6,953 nucleotides of DNA from Helicobacteraceae bacterium (lineage in GTDB: Bacteria > Campylobacterota > Campylobacteria > Campylobacterales > Sulfurimonadaceae): assembly GCA_027057185.1 (NCBI GenBank), contig JALUJE010000270.1, positions 1-6,953 on the forward strand, written 5' to 3'. Made by a program: the position numbers and the translations under genes. The notes below the pieces were generated by a model. That model was not told the origin of the DNA. It saw only the letters and a list, made by a program, of their open reading frames with translations, and ran no database searches. Shown piece after piece: positions 1 through 4,433 of this stretch; positions within the stretch are counted from its first letter, which is position 1; the number at the start of each line of letters is the position of its first letter.

Positions 1-5
1 GTGCG

Positions 6-121
6 ATTGTTGGTTTGATACTTTTAAGCCGCTTGCATGATAAACAACTTAGAAATATTAATTAAATCAACGCTGTATTTTAGCAGTTAATATAAATTGT
101 TGGGTTTGCAGCACCTTTTAA
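6..121. repeat. imperfect direct repeat in non-coding left end
   Basis: ATTGTTGGTTTG followed by CTTTTAA (6-27) recurs as ATTGTTGGGTTTG followed by CTTTTAA (96-121), about 90 bases apart, with small differences in between. The second copy runs into the stop codon of the minus-strand ORF at 118. Bases 1-117 hold no convincing reading frame or RNA gene. The repeat could mark an old duplication or insertion edge, or be chance in A+T-rich DNA. Confidence 0.35.
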
Positions 122-315
122 AAAAAGTGTTTAATAGATTTTCCAAGATATTTATTTCTTATGCTTTCTGCAGCAACATTGCCAGTAAATTCCCAGCGAC
201 CAGCTTTTTGAACATCTTTTTCTTCAAGAGCATTTAAATACTTTTTAATTTCAGTTTTAGTTGCCGATTGTGTAATTTCTAAAATTTCATAATAACTTAA
301 TTCTTCCACTGTCAT
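118..315 (-). CDS. small protein with truncated DnaJ-like J-domain N-terminus (possible gene remnant)
   Basis: This 65-residue ORF begins MTVEELSYYEILEITQSATK and continues TEIKK, which closely resembles helix I and the start of helix II of a J-domain (the Y-Y-E-I-L-E pattern of DnaJ). After about residue 25 the resemblance stops. The expected AYRKLA...YHPD region is missing, so there is no HPD motif and it could not stimulate DnaK ATPase. Residues 26-65 (YLNALEEKDVQKAGRWEF onward) are charged, probably helical, and not a family I recognise. A near-consensus promoter lies just upstream (342-370), and the ribosome site is weak (AGG three bases before ATG). The best reading is a dnaJ-type 5' end fused to unrelated DNA by deletion or recombination. 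A genuine small gene of unknown function remains possible. Confidence 0.5.
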   Translation of the reverse strand: MTVEELSYYEILEITQSATKTEIKKYLNALEEKDVQKAGRWEFTGNVAAESIRNKYLGKSIKHFF

Positions 316-341
316 ATACCTACATATGTAATTTTTTTGGA

Positions 342-370
342 ATTATAGCTTGTTAGAGTCTTGTATTCAA
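342..370 (-). promoter_or_regulatory. sigma70-type promoter for the J-domain-like ORF
   Basis: Read on the minus strand, TTGAAT (370-365) and TATAAT (347-342) are separated by exactly 17 bases. Transcription would start near 335, giving a leader of about 20 bases before the ATG at 315. A perfect palindrome TACATATGTA (321-330) lies in that leader. This is the best complete promoter in the window. Confidence 0.65.
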
Positions 371-389
371 GGGTTACTTGAAAATTCAA
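366..389. promoter_or_regulatory. candidate operator: alternating TTCAAG half-sites
   Basis: TTCAAG (366-371), five bases, CTTGAA (377-382) form a perfect inverted repeat. A third half-site TTCAA (385-389) follows in inverted orientation to the second. The first arm overlaps the -35 box of the minus-strand promoter. Another TTCAAG occurs at 430-435. No regulator is recognised. Confidence 0.35.
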
Positions 390-440
390 CATTGGTAACA
401 GGTACGTCAAGTAGATTGTTTCAGGATGTTTCAAGTCTTC

Positions 441-469
441 AGTATTTTTAATTTGTTAAACGAAATACT
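441..469. repeat. bulged hairpin in the gap upstream of wecB
   Basis: AGTATTT (441-447) pairs with AAATACT (463-469). Inside it TTAA (448-451) pairs with TTAA (456-459) around a TTTG loop, leaving ACG (460-462) bulged. The stem is about 11 pairs, A+T-rich and without a following U-run, so it is not a standard terminator. It may be an operator or leader structure. Confidence 0.35.
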
Positions 470-558
470 AATTGCCTACAAATGTTTATTTTAGATTTTC
501 ATATTATTCAGCAGTACAAAAGTGTTTTGAAGATAGAATTCCCAAGCTGGTTTTACAT

Positions 559-564
559 TATATT
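559..564 (+). promoter_or_regulatory. possible -10 box for wecB
   Basis: TATATT lies about 30 bases before the wecB start, in a position that would give a leader of roughly 24 bases. No -35 box sits at 17 bases from it. wecB needs its own promoter because the upstream ORF is divergent, but this assignment is weak. Confidence 0.25.
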
Positions 565-594
565 CTCGTACTTAAAAATTGCGCAAGGAAAACA

Positions 595-1737
595 ATGACA
601 AAAATACTGATTGTCTTTGGTACAAGACCTGAAGCTATCAAAATGGCACCTTTGGTTAGAGCCTTCGAGAATCATACCGATACCTTCGAAACCAAAGTAT
701 GCGTTACGGCGCAACATCGAGAAATGCTCGATCAAGTACTCGAACTTTTTGAGATTATTCCGGAGTATGATCTGGATATTATGAAACCGGGACAGGATCT
801 GTATGATATTACGGCTAATGTTCTGCTAGGACTCAAAAAAGTCATGAGCGATTTTCATCCGGATATTGTCTTTGTTCATGGCGATACCACAACAACACTG
901 GCGGCATCTTTGGCGGCATTTTACCAAAAGATCCATGTCGCACATATTGAGGCAGGACTACGTACGGGGGATATCTACAGCCCTTGGCCCGAAGAGGCAA
1001 ATCGTCAACTTACCACACAACTTACTCACTACCACTTCGCCCCGACTTCGACAAGTAAAGCAAACCTGTTAAAAGAGAACGTTCACGAAAAGAGCATTGT
1101 CGTTAGCGGCAATACCGTTATTGATGCACTGTTTTTGGCATTGGAAAAAATTAAAAGCAATCATACGTTGCAACACGATATTATTGCAACCCTGCAACGT
1201 CTGTATCCTTACAATCCAGAGCGAAAAATTATTTTAGTGACCGGACATCGCAGGGAGAATCATGGACAGGGATTTATTAATATTTGTGAAGCCTTGAAAG
1301 CGATTGCGCAAAATAATCGTGATATCGATATTGTTTATCCGGTACACCTCAATCCCCAGGTACAACAACCGGTCAAAGCGATTCTTTCAGATATTGACAA
1401 TGTTCACCTGATTGAGCCGTTGCAGTATGAGAGTTTTATTTATCTTATGGATCAGAGCTATTTTATTATTACCGATAGTGGCGGAGTGCAGGAAGAGGCA
1501 CCGAGCCTAGGCAAACCGGTTCTAGTGATGCGTGATACGACAGAACGCCCTGAAGCGCTGGACGCTGGAACTGTGAAACTCGTAGGTACCGATACGGCGA
1601 CAATTATTAAAGAGGCAGAAGAACTTTTACATGTAAAAGCGTCCTTTGAAACAATGAGTCAGGCACATAATCCGTATGGAGATGGTCATGCATGTGAGAA
1701 AATTATTAATTTTATTAAGCCGTTTTATAAAGAATAA
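595..1737 (+). CDS. wecB: UDP-N-acetylglucosamine 2-epimerase (non-hydrolysing)
   Basis: Cytoplasmic enzyme that interconverts UDP-GlcNAc and UDP-ManNAc, feeding ManNAc-derived sugars into surface polysaccharide. The 380-residue length fits the family (E. coli WecB 376). The N-terminal Rossmann half has the FGTRPEAIK signature (residues 8-16). Active-site residues are all present: D97 in HGDTTT, E119 in HIEAGLRT, E133 in PWPEEANR and H218 in VTGHRREN. The UDP-binding DSGGVQEEAPSLGKP segment (294-308) and the TTERPEAL loop (315-322) are intact. The frame is open back to 472, but I chose ATG 595 because AAGGA at 585-589 sits five bases before it and the protein then begins directly with the family's first beta strand; the upstream 41 residues have no family counterpart. 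No glycosyltransferase or UDP-ManNAc dehydrogenase lies beside it, so the final product cannot be named. No clear terminator follows. Confidence 0.95.
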   Translation: MTKILIVFGTRPEAIKMAPLVRAFENHTDTFETKVCVTAQHREMLDQVLELFEIIPEYDLDIMKPGQDLYDITANVLLGLKKVMSDFHPDIVFVHGDTTTTLAASLAAFYQKIHVAHIEAGLRTGDIYSPWPEEANRQLTTQLTHYHFAPTSTSKANLLKENVHEKSIVVSGNTVIDALFLALEKIKSNHTLQHDIIATLQRLYPYNPERKIILVTGHRRENHGQGFINICEALKAIAQNNRDIDIVYPVHLNPQVQQPVKAILSDIDNVHLIEPLQYESFIYLMDQSYFIITDSGGVQEEAPSLGKPVLVMRDTTERPEALDAGTVKLVGTDTATIIKEAEELLHVKASFETMSQAHNPYGDGHACEKIINFIKPFYKE

Positions 1738-1841
1738 CTTAAGAAGATTATGATCTTATGACAAAAGGGAATCCTCCCAAAAACCCAATGTTCCAAAATA
1801 AAGATAACGGGTCTCTGATTGGAAGGAATACCATTAATCTG

Positions 1842-1865
1842 CTTTTTTGCTGAATATGTTACAAT
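1842..1865 (+). promoter_or_regulatory. extended -10 promoter for the pseudopilin gene
   Basis: TGTTACAAT (1857-1865) is an extended -10 (TGn then TACAAT). A T-rich run (CTTTTTTG, 1842-1849) sits upstream instead of a clear -35 box, as is common for Campylobacterota sigma70 promoters. The start would be near 1872, giving a leader of about 44 bases. The 178-base gap 1738-1915 holds only this promoter and a weak 5-bp hairpin (1744-1757). Confidence 0.5.
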
Positions 1866-1915
1866 GATGGCACGAATATAAAAATATTATAATTTATGAA
1901 TTTTAAGGAATTAAG

Positions 1916-2533
1916 ATGAAAAAAGCGTTTACTATGCTGGAGTTGGTGATTGTCATTGTTATTATTGGTATTTTAGCTGCGACGGTAACTCCGGCATTTC
2001 AGCGTGACACCGATGCCGAAGCCGCACAGCAGTTTATGAATCATGTCCGCTATACACAGCATCTTGCAATGGTCGATGATAAGTTTGATCCTAACCGGGC
2101 CAATTGGTTTTTGAGCCGCTGGCAGATCCGACTGAATACTAACGGAAAGTATGTCATTGGCAGTGATGACAATCTTGACGGCGATCTTGTAGAAAGTGAG
2201 TTGGCGACCAATCCTCTCGATGCTTCCAGACGGCTTGATGGTGGAATTATTACAACCGACAGTAGCATTGTAACATCAGAGCTTGATCTCAATAGTGCAT
2301 ACAATGCCAATATTGCCTTTTCTGCCGGATGTGGTGGTGTGGGAGTTAATCCGCTGATCATTGCGTTTGACCATTTAGGGCGACCGTTACTCGGAGATAT
2401 TAGCGGTGATGCTACATCGTATCCGGTAAACCGTCTTTTAAGAAATGACTGTAATATTACCTTTAGTGGTGGTGGTGAGGGTCATGTTGTCGTAACGATT
2501 ACCCCGGAGACGGGATATACGTTTATGCATTAG
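1916..2533 (+). CDS. type II secretion/type IV pilus-like pseudopilin with EF-hand-type loop
   Basis: A 205-residue secreted pilin-like protein. The N-terminus MKKAFTMLELVIVIVIIGIL is a class III prepilin leader: peptidase cleavage is expected between A4 and F5, with the conserved glutamate at +5 (E9), followed by a hydrophobic helix to about residue 28. Ala rather than Gly before the cut is common in Campylobacterota. The soluble domain has two cysteines (C139, C179) that could form a disulfide, and residues 84-95 (DDNLDGDLVESE) match the calcium-binding EF-hand loop. The length suits a minor GspH-like pseudopilin rather than a major pilin. AAGGA at 1905-1909 lies six bases before the ATG. 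No other secretion or pilus gene is in the window, so its machine is encoded elsewhere. Its last 11 bases overlap the end of nhaA on the opposite strand. The family is certain; the particular machine is not. Confidence 0.85.
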   Translation: MKKAFTMLELVIVIVIIGILAATVTPAFQRDTDAEAAQQFMNHVRYTQHLAMVDDKFDPNRANWFLSRWQIRLNTNGKYVIGSDDNLDGDLVESELATNPLDASRRLDGGIITTDSSIVTSELDLNSAYNANIAFSAGCGGVGVNPLIIAFDHLGRPLLGDISGDATSYPVNRLLRNDCNITFSGGGEGHVVVTITPETGYTFMH

Positions 2534-3824
2534 CCATTTTATTTATGGCGCGGTGAGAACTTAAAATTAGCAAAACACCGATGATAGCAGCAATAAATGA
2601 GGCAATGAAAATGGCAAGTTTCACCGCGCCAATGAGTGCGTCATCGACAAATGCAAGCTGCGTTATGAAAATGGACATGGTAAAGCCAATACCCCCTAAA
2701 AAGCCGACGGCAAAGATTTCACGCCAGGTTATATTATGCGGTTTGTCGATCCATTTGAGTTTGGTTGCCATATAGGTGAGACCAAAAATGCCAATTGGTT
2801 TTCCAACCAAAAGCCCCAGCAGTACTCCTAGTACAATATGTAAATGTGTGCTCATGGCACTAAAGTCAATAATGACTCCGGCATTGGAAAATGCAAAAAG
2901 CGGCATAATAAAAAAGGCGCTGAAGCCATGAAGCATATGTTCAAGTTTTACCAGAGGGTTTTGTACTTTATCGTAGCCGTTGGCAATATTTTCGAGTGCA
3001 TCAATCTGGTGATGATTAAGAATGGGAATGGTATCAATGTGCGTTTCAAACTCATCAACGGCTCTTTTGGTGTTTTTAATGAAATCGTGCTCTTCAATTT
3101 TAGAGCTAATCGGCACGGCAAAAGCCAATAACACCCCGGCAATAGTTGCATGAATGCCAATACTGTGAATGAATACCCATAGGGCAATTCCCAAAACAAG
3201 ATAGGGCCATAAACTCTTAACCCCTCTAATATTTAATGCCCAGATGAGTGCATAGACAATAGCAGCATGAATGAAATAGATAGAGTGAATTTCACTGGTA
3301 TAGACCGTGGCAACTACAAACACCGCACCCAGATCATCGACAACGGCTAATGCAACCAAAAAAAGTTTAACGGCAGGATTTACTTTACTGCCAAGAAGCA
3401 TTAAAATTCCTAACGCAAAGGCAATATCGGTTGCCATGGGAATACCAAATCCCATGGGGTTGTTGGGGTTAAAACCAACATAGATGAGTGCGGGAATGAG
3501 CATACCGCCGATGGCGGCAACAACGGGAAACGAGGCTTTTTTGACCGAGGAAAGCTCCCCAATGAGCATTTCGCGTTTAATTTCAAGTCCGACCATTAAA
3601 AAAAAGAGTGCCATAAGTCCATCGTTGATCGAGTGCATTAGACTTATGGAAGTTGTGGTTGTGGCAGGGGGGACCCCCAACGACGTATTCGGCAATTCGT
3701 GATAGGCATCTCCTAAAGAGGAATTGGCAACAATAACGGCTAACACGGTTGCGACAAAAAGAAGTACTCCGCTAAAGGCTTCTTTAGATATAAAATGTTG
3801 AAAGGTATTGATATATTTCGTCAA
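2523..3824 (-). CDS. nhaA: Na+/H+ antiporter NhaA
   Basis: Inner-membrane antiporter that expels Na+ (or Li+) in exchange for protons (1 Na+ : 2 H+ in E. coli) for pH and sodium homeostasis. The 433 residues cover the usual 12 membrane segments. Key residues are intact: D133 in ATDIAFALG, the ion-binding pair D163-D164 in VVDDLGAV, H225 in GIHATIAG (pH response in E. coli) and K342 in LLVGKPIGI, equivalent to E. coli K300. The cytoplasmic loop at about 243-290 is some 45 residues longer than in E. coli. I start at TTG 3824 rather than ATG 3854: AGGAGG (3835-3830) is five bases before the TTG, while the ATG has no ribosome site and lies inside the likely -10 box. The C-terminus converges on the pseudopilin gene with an 11-base overlap. 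It diverges from the dehydrogenase operon. Confidence 0.95.
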   Translation of the reverse strand: MTKYINTFQHFISKEAFSGVLLFVATVLAVIVANSSLGDAYHELPNTSLGVPPATTTTSISLMHSINDGLMALFFLMVGLEIKREMLIGELSSVKKASFPVVAAIGGMLIPALIYVGFNPNNPMGFGIPMATDIAFALGILMLLGSKVNPAVKLFLVALAVVDDLGAVFVVATVYTSEIHSIYFIHAAIVYALIWALNIRGVKSLWPYLVLGIALWVFIHSIGIHATIAGVLLAFAVPISSKIEEHDFIKNTKRAVDEFETHIDTIPILNHHQIDALENIANGYDKVQNPLVKLEHMLHGFSAFFIMPLFAFSNAGVIIDFSAMSTHLHIVLGVLLGLLVGKPIGIFGLTYMATKLKWIDKPHNITWREIFAVGFLGGIGFTMSIFITQLAFVDDALIGAVKLAIFIASFIAAIIGVLLILSSHRAINKMANA

Positions 3825-3829
3825 TGGTT

Positions 3830-3835
3830 CCTCCT
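3830..3835 (-). promoter_or_regulatory. strong ribosome binding site that sets the nhaA TTG start
   Basis: On the minus strand AGGAGG is followed by five bases and TTG (3824-3822). It lies inside the longer ATG-initiated frame, so that frame would have this site as coding sequence. It decides the start in favour of TTG. Confidence 0.8.
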
Positions 3836-3841
3836 GAATTA

Positions 3842-3872
3842 TTGGCTGTATCATAGCAGAAAATGCTATCTT
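3842..3872 (+). promoter_or_regulatory. candidate promoter for the dehydrogenase operon
   Basis: TTGGCT (3842-3847), a 19-base spacer, and an extended -10 TGCTATCTT (3864-3872). Initiation near 3879 would give a leader of about 42 bases. The -10 mirrors the nhaA -10 across an inverted repeat TAGCA-GAAAA-TGCTA (3854-3868), so the two promoters overlap and could not be occupied together. Confidence 0.4.
3850..3858 (-). promoter_or_regulatory. nhaA: extended -10 promoter for nhaA
   Basis: Minus-strand TGCTATGAT is an extended -10 (TG, one base, TATGAT). Transcription would begin near 3843, giving a leader of about 19 bases that contains the AGGAGG site before TTG 3824. No good -35 box is present. 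A T-run, minus strand 3907-3900, lies further upstream. Confidence 0.55.
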
Positions 3873-3883
3873 AGCTGGTATGG

Positions 3884-3914
3884 TTGGTGTGGATTTGGAA
3901 AAAAAGAGTACAAT
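3884..3914 (+). promoter_or_regulatory. alternative promoter giving a near-leaderless transcript
   Basis: TTGGTG (3884-3889) and TACAAT (3909-3914), 19 bases apart, place the start at about 3920-3921, at or next to the ATG at 3921. That would suit the lack of a proper ribosome site before this gene. It competes with the promoter at 3842-3872, and either may be chance in A+T-rich DNA. Confidence 0.3.
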
Positions 3915-3920
3915 TGTTAC

Positions 3921-4433
3921 ATGTATTTACACTCTCGACGCATCCTGTTTCAAAAGGGAATATCGGCACTATGCTTGACACTCTTTAGTCGGCGACTTTT
4001 AGCAGAGAATGTACAGCACAGCGATCTCTTCACAACGCTGCATACCGTACAGCATGACCTCTATGCAGAAACAGATACGATGCCCTCGCATGAGGCAATC
4101 AATGCCTTGGTATATTTGAAAAATGTTCTAAAACAACCCCGGGTTGCTAAGGCACATAAACGCTTTATTGTCAATGGGGTGCAGTGGCTTAACGAAGCGT
4201 CAATAGCACGCTATAAGAAGCACTACACAAAGTTAGCGGCACCGCAGCGCAACATTGTATTGCAGACTATTGTGCAGGAGCAATGGGGAAAACAGTGGAT
4301 AGAGACCTTATTGACCTATATTTATGAAGCAATGCTTGGTGATCCCGTTTATGGTGGTAACCGTAATGAAGTCGGTTGGAAATGGTTACATCATACTCCA
4401 GGAAAACCTCGTCCAACCAAGGCACTGGTATGA
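3921..4433 (+). CDS. Tat-exported small subunit, gluconate 2-dehydrogenase subunit 3 family
   Basis: Small partner subunit of a membrane or periplasmic flavoprotein dehydrogenase; in known members it carries the Tat signal for the whole complex and helps the FAD subunit fold. The 170-residue protein begins MYLHSRRILFQKG, where S5-R6-R7-I8-L9-F10 fits the twin-arginine pattern (Z-R-R-x-phi-phi). A short hydrophobic stretch (13-22) and a basic region ending near A28 follow, also Tat-like. The C-terminus (138-170) has the family hallmark GDPVYGGNRNEVGWKW then PGKP. The frame is open back to 3795, but the earlier codons cross the nhaA promoter and its opening codons and would bury the signal peptide, so ATG 3921 is preferred. 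The ribosome site is poor (AAGAG 12 bases away). The stop codon overlaps the start of the GMC gene (ATGA, 4430-4433), indicating translational coupling. Confidence 0.85.
   Translation: MYLHSRRILFQKGISALCLTLFSRRLLAENVQHSDLFTTLHTVQHDLYAETDTMPSHEAINALVYLKNVLKQPRVAKAHKRFIVNGVQWLNEASIARYKKHYTKLAAPQRNIVLQTIVQEQWGKQWIETLLTYIYEAMLGDPVYGGNRNEVGWKWLHHTPGKPRPTKALV

Noticed and set aside
100..106. Integron attC core site (GTTRRRY / RYYYAAC) just after the J-domain ORF stop
   Set aside because: GTTGGGT fits one core box, but no partner box or complementary arm is found in the remaining 100 bases; a longer site beyond the window cannot be excluded.
472..594. 41-residue N-terminal extension of WecB from the upstream ATG
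   Set aside because: The family begins at MTKILIVFGT, ATG 595 has AAGGA at proper spacing, and the extension has no family counterpart.
1744..1779. Terminator after wecB (AAGAT-TATG-ATCTT, or GGGA-ATCC-TCCC)
   Set aside because: Stems are only 4-5 pairs and neither is followed by a T-run.
1868..1873. TGGCAC as the -24 element of a sigma54 promoter before the pseudopilin
   Set aside because: No GC-containing -12 element (TTGC) follows at the required distance; an extended -10 is present instead.
2050..2361. 103-residue minus-strand ORF opposite the pseudopilin gene
   Set aside because: It is a shadow of the real gene: no ribosome site, no recognisable motif, Ser/Pro/Arg-rich as expected from antisense reading.
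3795..3920. 42-residue extension of the small dehydrogenase subunit
   Set aside because: It would overlap the first codons and promoter of nhaA on the other strand and bury the Tat signal.
4376..4429. 18-residue extension of the GMC subunit
   Set aside because: It would place residues before the FAD-binding strand and overlap the upstream gene deeply; the ATGA overlap with AAGG upstream is a better start.
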